Shown here piece after piece: positions 33,157 through 42,804 of a DNA stretch of 64,000 nt. The stretch lies in the NCBI GenBank assembly GCA_029256185.1, contig JAQSYI010000012.1, positions 1-64,000 of the forward strand, in the 5' to 3' direction. Source of the stretch: Paenibacillaceae bacterium. GTDB taxonomy: Bacteria > Bacillota > Bacilli > Paenibacillales > NBRC-103111. Made by a program: the position numbers and the translations under genes. The notes beneath the pieces were generated by a model. The model was given only the letters and a program-made list of their open reading frames with translations. It was not told the origin of the DNA and searched no databases. Position 1 is the stretch's first letter; every line of letters begins with the position of its first letter.

Positions 33157-35070
33157 CTATTTATTCTGCACAATCGTCTTCCAGAATTCCGGGTCCTCCT
33201 GGCCCAGCCTCCAGGCTGCGACTCCGGCCAGCTCGTATTTCTTCGCCAGTTCAAGCCGCGCTTTTACGGTAGCACTGTCCTCAAGCCAGAATACCCGCGG
33301 GTTGCCGTCGGTGCCCGTGTATTCCACCTTGTACTGGTTAAACGTAGGGTCCCAGGTGGAGATAGCTTGTCTCTCGGCGATCAGGGACGGCACATCCTTG
33401 GCATAGACGGCTCTGGTCCCGGCCAACGCCCCCTTGGCATCGATCGTCCATTCCCGGACGTAGAAGGGGATGCCCAGAATCAGCTTGTCCCGGGGAATGC
33501 CGTAGGCCAGGAACTCCTTGATGCCTTCCTCGATCCATTGCAGCCCCGCCACGGAGCCCGGCACAGTGCTGGCGGAATAATGCTGGTCGTAGGCCATGGT
33601 TACGATGTAATCGGCTGCTGTGGCCAGCTTCTCATGGTCGAAGGCGGTGAGATGGTTCCACTTGACGCTGCCCCGCGGCAGGTCAACAGAAATCTTCAGG
33701 TTCTTCTCATGGGCGGCCGCAACCAGCGCCTCGATAAAAGCGGTGAAGGCTGCGCGGTCCTTGCCGTTCAAGCTCTCAAAGTCGATATTAAGCCCCTCTA
33801 CCTGAAGCAGGGCGGCCTTGTCCACCAGCGCGGCAATAAACCGGCTCTGAGCCTCTTTGTTGGCCAGAAAGGCCGAGGTCAGGACACTGTCGAACTGGTT
33901 GCTAACCAGAGGATGGACATGAAAGCCGCGCTTCTTAAGCATGTCCGCGGTTTCCTTGGAGGAGGTGTCCTTCAGCTTGCCTGTGGCATCCTCCAGTTGA
34001 AACCAGCTGGGCGAATCCACATCCAACCCCATCACCGAGGCAGTCTGGGCGGCTACCGTTTCCTTCGTGGCGGACCCGTTCCAGCCCCAGATCTGGAGCT
34101 TGCGGAAGTTATTCCAGAGGGTCTTGCCGTCCAGCCGACCGATGGAGGCATTGGCATAATGACCGGCATAATACAGGGCATCCGGGAGGTTGAAGTATTC
34201 TCCGATCAGGTTGCCGCTCTGATAAACCGTATATGTAGCGTAATTATTCCAGATGATCTGGCCGTTTTGTCTGACCGAGGAATGCGCCCACAGCCGCGCA
34301 TAGTCCGCAGCCTGGTCCAGGCTCACGAATGAATCAAGCAGCTTGTCGCCCTGATAGACCTTGTAACGCTTGAAGTTGGAAAATACAGTCTGCTTGTCGC
34401 CGATCCGCACCACATGGGAATCTCCCCAATTCAGAGCTTCCGCCACTGCGTCCTCCAGATAGGCAAAGCGCCAGCTGTCCTGGGTATACTTGCTCTGGTA
34501 CACCTGATAGGCCGGCCCGCCTGCACGCAAGGTTTCCTTGTCGGCAGCACTCAGATTGTCCCACACCCAGCGGTTGTCCGTCAGGTCGATAATATGGGAC
34601 CCTGCCCAGCGTTTGGCTTCTGCTGTAGCATCATTCAGCGAGGTAAACAGCCATTCATCGAGAGTGATATCTCCCTGGTACACCTGGTAGCGGGGGTAGT
34701 TGTTCCACACCCAGCCTGTGCCCTCCAGATCCCGGATGCTGGCGTTCGTCCAATTGGAGGCTTCCTTGACCGCATCCTCCAGCCGGGCGAATTGCCATTC
34801 GGGCTTGGTGGCTCCCAATTGATAGATTTGGTAGCGGGGATAGTTGTCCCACTTCCAGCTTCCTGTGCCGATTTCCTCCACCCGGCTGTTGGTGTACCAC
34901 TGGGCGAAGTTCACGGCCTGCTTGTAATCCGCAAATTCCGTAACCGCCTGATCGTACTGGTAAACCCGGTACTTGGTCGTTTTGTCGGGTACCGCCGCGC
35001 CTGCCATTGCCGGCAAGGCCAATGCCATAGCAAGAGTAAGAATAAGTGCCTTTATGCCTAGTTTGCCCAT
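33157..35070 (-). CDS. Secreted GH18 protein with six N-terminal Y-x-V-Y-Q repeats
   Basis: The protein has 637 residues from ATG 35070. The signal peptide (KALILTLAMALALPAMAG) is cut near AGAA. Residues about 33-330 contain six 45-55-residue repeats opening with YRVYQ, YQIYQ, YQVYQ, YQVYQ, YKVYQ and YTVYQ and closing with a W-(K/V/I)-W-x-N or W-N-N-Y motif. The GH18 domain follows (about 340-637) with GLNIDFESLNG as the shortened DxxDxDxE active site, YIVTMAYDQHYS and a C-terminal GVAAWRLGQED. That pattern is typical of spore cortex or wall-associated YaaH/YdhD-type enzymes, which pair GH18 with wall-binding repeats, but LysM motifs are absent; the repeats probably replace them. Only one active-site Glu is kept. 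Confidence 0.87.
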   Translation of the reverse strand: MGKLGIKALILTLAMALALPAMAGAAVPDKTTKYRVYQYDQAVTEFADYKQAVNFAQWYTNSRVEEIGTGSWKWDNYPRYQIYQLGATKPEWQFARLEDAVKEASNWTNASIRDLEGTGWVWNNYPRYQVYQGDITLDEWLFTSLNDATAEAKRWAGSHIIDLTDNRWVWDNLSAADKETLRAGGPAYQVYQSKYTQDSWRFAYLEDAVAEALNWGDSHVVRIGDKQTVFSNFKRYKVYQGDKLLDSFVSLDQAADYARLWAHSSVRQNGQIIWNNYATYTVYQSGNLIGEYFNLPDALYYAGHYANASIGRLDGKTLWNNFRKLQIWGWNGSATKETVAAQTASVMGLDVDSPSWFQLEDATGKLKDTSSKETADMLKKRGFHVHPLVSNQFDSVLTSAFLANKEAQSRFIAALVDKAALLQVEGLNIDFESLNGKDRAAFTAFIEALVAAAHEKNLKISVDLPRGSVKWNHLTAFDHEKLATAADYIVTMAYDQHYSASTVPGSVAGLQWIEEGIKEFLAYGIPRDKLILGIPFYVREWTIDAKGALAGTRAVYAKDVPSLIAERQAISTWDPTFNQYKVEYTGTDGNPRVFWLEDSATVKARLELAKKYELAGVAAWRLGQEDPEFWKTIVQNK

Positions 35071-35184
35071 GCTTCACTCCTCTTTCATTTCATGTCTAAT
35101 CTATTAAACGGCTGAATGGGAGATTTGTTGCGAGACGGGCGCAGGAAATCCGGTTTCAGAATTGGTCCCGATTTGTTACAATAG

Positions 35185-35799
35185 GTGTCAAAAGCGGCAA
35201 TGGGGCGATGGAGAGTGAAACAATACCCGGAGGCTTATGTGGAATTTCTGGCCCATTTTCACGGTACAAGGGATTATTTCGAATGTCATGAGCTTCTGGA
35301 GGAGTATTGGAAGCAGGAGACCGATCCGGCCCTCCGGGGAATCTGGCATGGGCTGATTCAAGTGGCTGTTGCGCTGTATCACGAACGCCGCGGCAACCGC
35401 AGAGGGGCTGCGAAGCTGATGGAGCCTGCCGTGGCACGGCTGGACGAAGCGGATGTATCCCTTGCCGGGCTGGATGCTGCAGCACTGTCCGCCTGCTTGC
35501 AGGAGCGCTTGAAGCAGTATCTGGGCTTGCCGCCCGGCATGTCTGCCGCAACGCCTGTCATCACTGCCTCCCCAGGATTCAGCGATCTGAGTCTGCCTGT
35601 TGCAGACAGGGAGCTGCTTGAGCGGAGCAAGGCTTTATGCGTTTCGTGGGGATGTGACTGGGAGAGGGTGAGCCCTATGGAGGAACGCGAATTGATCCAT
35701 CGGCATACCTTGCGCGACCGTTCAGAAGTGATCGAGGAAAGAATGAGAAGGCTGGCCGACAGAAGCCGGAGAGCCGGACAGACGGAGAGGGACGCTTAA
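35185..35799 (+). CDS. DUF309 protein
   Basis: Up to 204 residues. The start is uncertain (GTG 35185, ATG 35200 or GTG 35215); homology begins about residue 11 with QYPEAYVEFLAHF. The DUF309 signature is YFECHELLEEYWK followed by WHGLIQVAVALYHERRGN, a helical bundle with conserved His and Glu that suggests metal binding. The biochemical role is unknown. The last ~70 residues are charged (RSEVIEERMRRLADRSRRAG). The stop overlaps the response regulator start by one base, so it probably shares the operon. Confidence 0.82.
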   Translation: MSKAAMGRWRVKQYPEAYVEFLAHFHGTRDYFECHELLEEYWKQETDPALRGIWHGLIQVAVALYHERRGNRRGAAKLMEPAVARLDEADVSLAGLDAAALSACLQERLKQYLGLPPGMSAATPVITASPGFSDLSLPVADRELLERSKALCVSWGCDWERVSPMEERELIHRHTLRDRSEVIEERMRRLADRSRRAGQTERDA

Positions 35800-36521
35800 T
35801 GAGCAATGTGGCGAAAATATTGATCGTGGACGACGAACCGAACATCGTGGAGGTTATCCGGCTGTACGTGGAGTATGTAGGCTATGAGCCTATCGTGCTT
35901 TTCTCAGGCAAGGAGGTTATCTCGGTTATTGAAAAGGAAAAGCCGGATCTGGTTGTGCTGGATGTGATGCTCCCGGATACCAACGGCTTCGACCTGTGCA
36001 GGGAGATTCGTTGCCTGCCCGATCCGTCCGGCAAACTGCCGATTATTATGCTGACGGCCAAGGGAGAGTCCATAGACAAGCTGAGAGGATTCAATCTGGG
36101 CGTGGATGATTATCTTGTAAAACCCTTTGACCCGAACGAACTCATCGCGCGGATGAAGGCGGTCATGCGGCGGACCAATCTGGTCAAGCATCCCGATGAG
36201 ACCAAAGCGGCGGACAAAAAGCACTTGGAGTACCCCGGGCTCAACATCGACCTGGAGCAATACAAGGTGACCGTGGAGGGGCATCGGGTGGATCTGACGC
36301 CGAAGGAGACGGAGCTGTTGTATTTTATCGCATCCAATCCGGGAAGGGTGTATACCCGTGAGGAACTGCTGGAGCAGGTATGGAAATTTGACTTTGCCGG
36401 AGGCACCCGGACGGTGGATGCCCACGTGAAGAATATCCGCAAGAAGCTGGGGCTCTGTGAGGAATGGTCCATCCAGACCATGTGGGGAATCGGCTATTCC
36501 TTCGAGGTAAGCAAGTCATGA
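35799..36521 (+). CDS. OmpR/PhoB-type response regulator
   Basis: A 240-residue protein. The receiver domain has acidic pair DDE (11-13), phospho-acceptor Asp55 in LVVLDVMLPD, and the switch lysine in DDYLVKPFDP. The winged helix follows with VDLTPKETELLYFIASNPGR and GTRTVDAHVKNIRKKLG. It pairs with the histidine kinase overlapping it by 4 nt. The neighbouring lipoprotein and MacA/MacB-like exporter genes are likely targets by position. Confidence 0.94.
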   Translation: MSNVAKILIVDDEPNIVEVIRLYVEYVGYEPIVLFSGKEVISVIEKEKPDLVVLDVMLPDTNGFDLCREIRCLPDPSGKLPIIMLTAKGESIDKLRGFNLGVDDYLVKPFDPNELIARMKAVMRRTNLVKHPDETKAADKKHLEYPGLNIDLEQYKVTVEGHRVDLTPKETELLYFIASNPGRVYTREELLEQVWKFDFAGGTRTVDAHVKNIRKKLGLCEEWSIQTMWGIGYSFEVSKS

Positions 36522-37996
36522 TCCGTACCATGCGTGAAAGCCTCTACCTTAAACTATTCCTGTCCTTTCTCGTCACCTGCATTCTCCTGTTCCTGGGACT
36601 GGCTCTGTTCTGGAGCAATTATTTCTCGGATCTGTTCTATAAAGACAAGCGGCAGCTGCTGAAGGACCGTTCCAGCGATCTGCTTCAGGTGGCGGGTAAC
36701 TTCCAGGAGGGAGGCTTCTCCAGCAGGGAGCTGCGTTTCTCCATGCGGCTGATCTCCCGCAGCTTTAACGGCCAGATCTGGATCATTAATACCAATGGCG
36801 TGGTGGTCTATAGTACGGACCCCGGAGCAGAGGGGAAGAGCATTCCGGTCTCCCTGGAGAAGCCCTTCACCAAGGCCTTGGGGAACAGCAGCGATTTCCT
36901 GGTCGAGCGGATGCCCGGTTTGGATATTAACCGTCCTCCTGGAGAAGGGCGGAGCAGGGACAGCTTTCTGATTTACTACATGCCTTTGCAACTGAACGGG
37001 CAGGCGACGGTTGCTTTCTTCCATACGCCCGTTGAGGACATCACCGATGTGGTGTCGGCAGTGCGGTGGAATATCTGGGTGCCCCTGCTGTTTTCTTTGG
37101 TTGCGGTAGCCATTATCCTGTTCATCATCAGCCGCAAGCTGGCCAGACCGCTAAGAGAGATGAACCGGGCATCGCTTGCCCTTGCGGAACGGGATTTTTC
37201 CATTCGCGTGCCGGAGGGCACGGATGAGGTGGGCCAGCTGGGCAGAAGCTTCAACTTCATGATCGAGGAACTGGAGCGGTGGGAGGATTCCCGCCAGGAA
37301 TTTCTTGCCAATGTATCCCATGAGCTGCGGTCGCCGCTCTCCGCCTTGCGGGGCATGATCGTCGCCATGAAGGACGACGTGATTCCGGTAGAGAACCGGC
37401 CCCGGTATCTGCAGATCTGTGAGCAGGAGGTGCTGCGCCTGGGGCGGCTTGTCGATGAGCTGCTGGATTTGGCCCGGATTCAGAACGGTTCGGATGTCTA
37501 TCACATGATCCGTGTGGACGCCTTCGCCAAGTCCAGAGAGGTAATCGATCTCATCGCCCCGGCGATCAAGGCCAAGGGACTGAAGTTTGAGGTATGGATG
37601 AAGGAGGATGCCGCCCCCAGCAAGGTGATGGTCTGGCTGGACCCTGACCGCTACGCCCAGATCTTGAACAACCTTCTGCATAATGCCATGAAATTCACTC
37701 CCGAAGGCAACCGGGTTACCGTGCGGATGGACTTCAACGAGGAGGAATTCAAGATTGATGTTGCCGACATGGGCAGAGGCATGAGCGAGGAGGAGCTGAA
37801 GCGGATCTGGGAACGGTTCTACAAGGCCGACCCGTCGCGCACCGGCAAGGAAGGGAGCGGAACCGGGCTGGGACTGACCATCGCCCGGCATCTCGTTAAC
37901 GGGATGAACGGCCAGATTACGGTCAACAGCGTGCTGGGAAAAGGCACGATATTCACCGTATCATTTCCGCTGGTCAAGCCCTTGGAGCATGTCTAG
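36518..37996 (+). CDS. Sensor histidine kinase
   Basis: The protein has 492 residues from ATG 36518. Helix 1 (LFLSFLVTCILLFLGLAL) and helix 2 (about 187-207) flank a ~145-residue extracellular sensor domain. A HAMP domain, the H-box NVSHELRSPLSALRGMI, the N-box LHNAMKF and the G boxes GRGMSEEELKRIWERF and GTGLGLTIARHLV follow. The signal is unknown. It is closed by a strong terminator just after the stop, so the exporter genes downstream have a separate transcript. Confidence 0.94.
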   Translation: MIRTMRESLYLKLFLSFLVTCILLFLGLALFWSNYFSDLFYKDKRQLLKDRSSDLLQVAGNFQEGGFSSRELRFSMRLISRSFNGQIWIINTNGVVVYSTDPGAEGKSIPVSLEKPFTKALGNSSDFLVERMPGLDINRPPGEGRSRDSFLIYYMPLQLNGQATVAFFHTPVEDITDVVSAVRWNIWVPLLFSLVAVAIILFIISRKLARPLREMNRASLALAERDFSIRVPEGTDEVGQLGRSFNFMIEELERWEDSRQEFLANVSHELRSPLSALRGMIVAMKDDVIPVENRPRYLQICEQEVLRLGRLVDELLDLARIQNGSDVYHMIRVDAFAKSREVIDLIAPAIKAKGLKFEVWMKEDAAPSKVMVWLDPDRYAQILNNLLHNAMKFTPEGNRVTVRMDFNEEEFKIDVADMGRGMSEEELKRIWERFYKADPSRTGKEGSGTGLGLTIARHLVNGMNGQITVNSVLGKGTIFTVSFPLVKPLEHV

Positions 37997-38048
37997 AATT
38001 TCACATCTATTTTACAAACGCAGCATACCTTTTTCAACGTTATCCGTT

Positions 38049-38076
38049 ATCCTGACTATATGTCAGGATTTTTTTT
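38049..38076 (+). terminator. Terminator of the two-component operon
   Basis: ATCCTGAC-TATAT-GTCAGGAT followed by TTTTTTT. Confidence 0.93.
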
Positions 38077-38101
38077 CTGTCGGGGAAAGGAGGGCGCAGA
38101 T

Positions 38102-38737
38102 GTGAGAGCTACACGCTGGGGCATATCTGCTATTGTGTTGGTATGGACCGCTGTGTTTCTCTTCCTGGCCGGCGGCTGTACGGCCAAAGAACAGCAGATC
38201 GCTGCAGTGACAACATCCCCATCGGCTGCAACAGCACCGGCTGAAGGCGTCGCAACCCTGCCCCCCCTTCAGAGCAATTCTGAGAGGAATATGGTGCAGT
38301 TGTTTCGTTTTCTGATCGAGATGGACAGGGTTCCCAAGACCTCCTTATCCCAACAGCAGGCAAAAGTCATGCTGCCGCTGGTCAGGCAGACAGCTAAACA
38401 AGGTACTATGGGGGAAGAGGAGCAGCAGACTATTCTGAGCGTACTGGGGGCGGAACAAAAGGCAATCTATGCGCAATGGTTGAAGTTCGGCGACGGACCG
38501 CCCAATAAAGAGCCGTTTCCTGACGGCCTCCCGGAAGACGGGCTGTTGAGGAAGAAGGAAGAATGCCTGGGCCAGGAGGCTGCTGCCGGTTCTGCGCCTG
38601 CTGCCGGTCACGGCGGGGAGCATCCGGTTGATCGACAGGATTACGGGCCAAGACAGGAAGACAAGGACTGGATTTACGAAGAGAAGAACGTGGAACAGCA
38701 GTTGCTCGAACTGCTGGAGAGCAAGGCGGGCATATAA
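38102..38737 (+). CDS. Putative lipoprotein preceding the MacA-type adaptor
   Basis: The protein has 211 residues from GTG 38102 with AAAGGAGGG 10 nt upstream. A signal peptide (AIVLVWTAVFLFLAGGC) ends in an LAGGC lipobox, so the mature protein is lipid-anchored outside the membrane. The middle part (MVQLFRFLIEMDRVPKTSLS) and a Gln/Glu-rich C-terminus (NVEQQLLELLES) look helical. I do not recognise a family. It stands first in a four-gene run with an adaptor, an ATPase and a permease, so an accessory or sensing role in that exporter is likely. Confidence 0.72.
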   Translation: MRATRWGISAIVLVWTAVFLFLAGGCTAKEQQIAAVTTSPSAATAPAEGVATLPPLQSNSERNMVQLFRFLIEMDRVPKTSLSQQQAKVMLPLVRQTAKQGTMGEEEQQTILSVLGAEQKAIYAQWLKFGDGPPNKEPFPDGLPEDGLLRKKEECLGQEAAAGSAPAAGHGGEHPVDRQDYGPRQEDKDWIYEEKNVEQQLLELLESKAGI

Positions 38738-38774
38738 GGAACGCAGGCACACAGTTGTTTAGGAGGCATATGGA

Positions 38775-40541
38775 ATGAAGTGGATGAGGAAGCACAAAGG
38801 CTTGATGATTCTATTCCTGGTTGTTATCCTGTGCGGAGGCGGAACCTATCTCTTCCTGGAGCAGCGGCAAGGATCGGGAAGCGGCAGCGAGGCAGAGATA
38901 ACTTCCAAGGTGAGCAAGGGGAACATTCGCTCCTCTGTAACTGGAACTTCACAGCTTCAGCCGAAGGAAACGAAGACCCTGCAGGCTCCGGCTGAGGCAG
39001 TTATCCAGAAGATGAACCTGACCCGCAATATGGATGTCAAGAAGGACGATGTGCTGGTGGAACTGACCAGTTCTACCCTGAACAGCAATATGCAAAAAGC
39101 GCAGGCCACACTGGCCACGCTGGCGGCGGATCTGGCGGATTATGAAGAGCAGATGAGCTCTTTGTCCACAATCGCCCCCATCGGCGGGGTTATTACTTTG
39201 GCCAATAGTATTGATGTTGGGGTGGAGCTGAACCGCAAGGCCAAGATCGCTACTATCTCCGACAACAGCAAGCTGAAGGTATCCTTGCCCTTCTTGCTGG
39301 AGGATGCCTCGCATATTCAGGTCGGGGAAGCCGTTGAGCTGAGCATTGACAGCTTCATGATCACCAAGATGGGGACCGTATCCAAGATCGGCAAGGACCC
39401 CAAGCCGGATCTGAAGGGCAACCGCCTGGTGGATGTGGAGATAACGGTGGATAATGACTCCACCATGGATGCCGGTCTGAAGGTGACAGGCGAGATTGTC
39501 ACAAGCGCGGGCACTGTGGCCTCGCAGCAGGAAGGAACCCTTGCCTATAGCCAGGTGGTGAACGTGCTGGCGGGCATCTCGGGCACGATCGAGCAGTTGA
39601 ATGTAAAGAGCGGGGAATATGTGGAGAAGGGGCAGTTGATCAGCGTCACGGCCAATTCCACCATACATAACGACTATAATAACAAGAAGAGCACCTATGA
39701 TCAGCAGGTGCTCACGATTGAAAATCTTCAGGAGCAATTGGACGCTCTCGTCATCAAAGCGCCCTTCGACGGCGTATTCTCCACAGACTTCGTGAACCAG
39801 CGGACCAACATCCTCACCTCGCTGGTGGTGGGTGCCAAGGTTACCGCCACGACCCAATTCGGCGGAGTCGCCAGTATGGAAACCATGCTGCTTGCTATCC
39901 AGGTCGATGAGTTGGATCTTCCGAACGTGAAGGTCGGCATGCAGGTGGATGTGAAGGTGGATTCCATCAAGAACAAGACGTTCAAGGGCGAGGTAACACA
40001 GGTCTCCACGGTAGGCACCACGACCAACGGGGTGACGTATTATGATGCGGTTGTCACGGTTTCCGACCCTGTGGGGCTGAAATATGGCATGACCGCTACC
40101 GGTGAGATTCTGCTCCAGAACAAGGAAAACGTCATTATGGTCCCCATCGAGGCGCTGCAGAGCCGTGCCGGAAAATACTATGTATCCGTGAAGAACGACG
40201 ATGGCTCTGTGGAAGAGCAGCGTGAAATCAAGATCGGCATCCGCGACAAAACCAATGTGGAAATCACCGAAGGGCTTGCCGAAGGACAAACGGTGATCAT
40301 TCCTACCCAATCCAAGACCCAGACCATGACGGCCGATGATATTGCCCGGCTTCGTGAGCAATTCCAAGAGGGAAGACAAGGCCAGGGTCAAGGTCAGGGC
40401 GGCATGCAGATCGATCCGGCCATGATGCAGCAATTCCAGCAGCGGATGCAGCAAAGTGGCAGTGGTGGAGGCGGCGGCTTCAGCGGCGGCGGTGCCGGTG
40501 GAGGCGGAGCTGGCAGCGGAAGCGGCGGTGGTCAGCGGTGA
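38775..40541 (+). CDS. MacA/HlyD-type adaptor with duplicated core and Gly-rich tail
   Basis: The protein has 588 residues with AGGAGG 8 nt before the start, against ~380-450 for common MacA-like adaptors. A transmembrane anchor (MILFLVVILCGGGTYLFL) is followed by two successive barrel-sandwich/beta-barrel modules. The first runs from QAPAEAVIQKMNL to EAVELSIDS, the second from VLAGISGTIEQLNV to MQVDVKVDS. A membrane-proximal domain (VPIEALQSRAGKYYVSV) comes next. The last ~60 residues are Gln/Met/Gly-rich and end in long Gly-Ser runs. It couples a MacB-type permease to substrate outside the cell; the substrate may be a peptide, lipid or toxin. The stop overlaps the ATPase start. Confidence 0.9.
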   Translation: MKWMRKHKGLMILFLVVILCGGGTYLFLEQRQGSGSGSEAEITSKVSKGNIRSSVTGTSQLQPKETKTLQAPAEAVIQKMNLTRNMDVKKDDVLVELTSSTLNSNMQKAQATLATLAADLADYEEQMSSLSTIAPIGGVITLANSIDVGVELNRKAKIATISDNSKLKVSLPFLLEDASHIQVGEAVELSIDSFMITKMGTVSKIGKDPKPDLKGNRLVDVEITVDNDSTMDAGLKVTGEIVTSAGTVASQQEGTLAYSQVVNVLAGISGTIEQLNVKSGEYVEKGQLISVTANSTIHNDYNNKKSTYDQQVLTIENLQEQLDALVIKAPFDGVFSTDFVNQRTNILTSLVVGAKVTATTQFGGVASMETMLLAIQVDELDLPNVKVGMQVDVKVDSIKNKTFKGEVTQVSTVGTTTNGVTYYDAVVTVSDPVGLKYGMTATGEILLQNKENVIMVPIEALQSRAGKYYVSVKNDDGSVEEQREIKIGIRDKTNVEITEGLAEGQTVIIPTQSKTQTMTADDIARLREQFQEGRQGQGQGQGGMQIDPAMMQQFQQRMQQSGSGGGGGFSGGGAGGGGAGSGSGGGQR

Positions 40542-41281
40542 CCGGAGATCGCAGCAACATTATAGAGCTTAACGGGATAGTCAAGACTTATACGCGGGGA
40601 AATGAGGAGCTGCAGGTTCTGAAGGGGATTACCCTGCATGTGGAGGCCGGGGACTTCGTCGCCATTATCGGACCCAGCGGATCGGGCAAGTCTACTCTGA
40701 TGAACACTATCGGTCTGCTGGATATTCCCACCGAAGGCACTTACGTGCTGGACGGAGTGACAACAGCCGGTCTGTCCGACAATAAGATGGCGGAGCTTCG
40801 CAATCATAAGATCGGGTTTATCTTCCAGCAATTCAATCTGCTTCCCAGGCTGACTGCACTGGAGAATGTGGAGCTTCCGTTGATTTATGCAGGCCTCTCC
40901 GGGCAGGAGCGCAGGGAGAACGCCTTGGCCATGCTTGACAGTCTGGGAATGAAGGAACGGGCGGGACACCGCCCGAGCGAGCTGTCCGGCGGTCAGCAGC
41001 AGCGGGTTGCCATAGCCCGCGCCCTGGTGTCGAAGCCTTCGCTTCTGCTGGCGGATGAGCCTACCGGCGCTCTGGATTCCAAGACAGGCAAGGAAGTGCT
41101 GGAGCTGATGCTCGAATTGAACCGCAGGGGCAATACGATCGTGCTGATCACCCATGATCCGGGAATTGCAGACCATGCCAGGCGGGTCGTTGCCATCCGG
41201 GATGGAGAGCTGATCAGCGACCACCGCAATGAAAACGCGGCAAACCGGCATGCTCTCCACGATGAGGCGGTGCTAAGATGA
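40538..41281 (+). CDS. MacB/LolD-type ABC exporter ATPase
   Basis: The protein has 247 residues from GTG 40538, which overlaps the adaptor stop by 4 nt. Walker A is GPSGSGKST, the Q-loop is GFIFQQFNLLPRLTALENVE, the signature is LSGGQQQRVAIARAL, and Walker B is LLLADEPTGALD. This is the LolD/MacB/YknY class that works with FtsX-like permeases as mechanotransmission ATPases. Confidence 0.94.
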   Translation: MTGDRSNIIELNGIVKTYTRGNEELQVLKGITLHVEAGDFVAIIGPSGSGKSTLMNTIGLLDIPTEGTYVLDGVTTAGLSDNKMAELRNHKIGFIFQQFNLLPRLTALENVELPLIYAGLSGQERRENALAMLDSLGMKERAGHRPSELSGGQQQRVAIARALVSKPSLLLADEPTGALDSKTGKEVLELMLELNRRGNTIVLITHDPGIADHARRVVAIRDGELISDHRNENAANRHALHDEAVLR

Positions 41282-42456
41282 AATTATGGGAATTAGTGAG
41301 GATGGCCCTGCGAACCGTTGTTTCCAATCCCATGCGCTCCATCCTGACCATGCTGGGGGTTATTATCGGGGTAGGCTCGGTTGTGGCATTGGTTGCCATC
41401 GGCCAGGGCTCCACCTCCAAGGTATCCGATGAAATCTCGGGGCTTGGCACCAACCTGCTGGTTGTCAATGTGACCAATCAGGGACGGGCTACGCAGTTGG
41501 ATTACGATGATGTGATGCAGCTGGAGCAATTCCCCGAGTTCAACTGGGTGGCCCCTACGATTACGAAGGGCAGCTCCAATATCAAATATGACCGGACCAC
41601 CGGCTCTTATCAGGTGATCGGCACCAATGACCGTTACGGCAGCATGAACAAGGTGAAGATGGCCACGGGCCGCTTCATTGCCGAAGCGGATCTGGAATTC
41701 CGCAATAATGTGGTGGTGCTGGGAAGCGACGTATCCAAAACCTTCTTCGGCTTCCTGGACCCTGTTGGCCAAGAGGTGAATATTGACGGTGTGGTATTCT
41801 CCGTTATTGGCGTGATGGAGCAGAAGGGGAAGAACATCAACAACACCTCCATTGATACAACAGTGGTTATGCCCTTGTCCACGGCGCAGCGGCAGTTCAA
41901 GCTGGGCAGCCTGCGCACCACGTATGTGGAGGCCGCGTCCAAGGATGACGTAGCCAAGGCAGAATCGACCTTGCAGGATTATCTGTATTACAAGTTCAAG
42001 TCCGAGAGCGGCTACGAGATTCTGAACCAGAATGAAATGCTCAAAACCCAGGAAGCCGTCGCTGCCCAGATGTCCTACCTGCTTGCGGGAATCGCCTGCA
42101 TCTCCCTGTTGGTAGGCGGCATCGGCATCATGAATATTATGCTGGTTACAGTAAGCGAGCGCACCCGGGAGATCGGGATCCGCAAGTCTATCGGGGCCAA
42201 GCGCAGGAATATTCTGTTCCAGTTTCTGGTTGAATCGGTGGTGCTAAGCGGATTGGGCGGTATTATCGGCCTGCTGACGGGAATCGGGGTATCCTACGGA
42301 ATCGAGAAGTTCAATCCGGAAATGCCTACGGAAGTTTCCTTATGGGTCAGCATTGCCGCCTTCCTGTTCAGCGTGCTGGTGGGCATCGTGTTCGGGTTGT
42401 ATCCGGCGAACAAAGCCTCCAGGCTGCGGCCCATTGACGCGCTGCGGTTTGACTGA
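41278..42456 (+). CDS. MacB/YknZ-type ABC exporter permease
   Basis: A 392-residue protein. The N-terminal helix (MRSILTMLGVIIGVGSVVAL) is followed by a ~210-residue extracellular MacB-PCD domain and three C-terminal helices, with the FtsX-domain signature GGIGIMNIMLVTVSERTREI and GIRKSIGAKRRNIL. With the adaptor and ATPase it makes a tripartite-like exporter similar to B. subtilis YknWXYZ, which protects against a secreted toxin; the same role here is an inference. Confidence 0.93.
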   Translation: MKLWELVRMALRTVVSNPMRSILTMLGVIIGVGSVVALVAIGQGSTSKVSDEISGLGTNLLVVNVTNQGRATQLDYDDVMQLEQFPEFNWVAPTITKGSSNIKYDRTTGSYQVIGTNDRYGSMNKVKMATGRFIAEADLEFRNNVVVLGSDVSKTFFGFLDPVGQEVNIDGVVFSVIGVMEQKGKNINNTSIDTTVVMPLSTAQRQFKLGSLRTTYVEAASKDDVAKAESTLQDYLYYKFKSESGYEILNQNEMLKTQEAVAAQMSYLLAGIACISLLVGGIGIMNIMLVTVSERTREIGIRKSIGAKRRNILFQFLVESVVLSGLGGIIGLLTGIGVSYGIEKFNPEMPTEVSLWVSIAAFLFSVLVGIVFGLYPANKASRLRPIDALRFD

Positions 42457-42804
42457 AGCGCACCGTCGGCAGCAAAAGCGATGGCTGCGCCAAAGAACGT
42501 GCCAAAGGCTGGGCGGAACTTATCGCCAAAAAATGCGCGAAAGAATCCGCCAAGCTTAGCGCTAAACTGCTACGAGACAAACTGCAAAAATACATTCTTT
42601 TTACCGCAGTTCTCATAGCTTAGCGGGAAAGCCTGCAAAAATACAGGCATTTCCGCCGGTTCTCCCCCTTTTGAAGCGTATAGGGGACAAATGCCTGCAT
42701 ATTTGCAGGTATTTGCTTCATTTCTCCCCATACCACTGATAAAAACTGTATATTTGCAGGTTTATTCGGGCTAACCCCCCATTACCGGGGGATAAACTTA
42801 AGCG
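42457..42804. other. Intergenic region with CTGCA-TAT-TGCAG palindromes
   Basis: No gene is seen. Three related palindrome-like motifs occur: CCTGCAAAAATACAGGCA (42632), CCTGCATATTTGCAGG (42694, perfect except for the centre) and CTGTATATTTGCAGG (42746). They may be fragments of a dispersed element. Confidence 0.6.
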
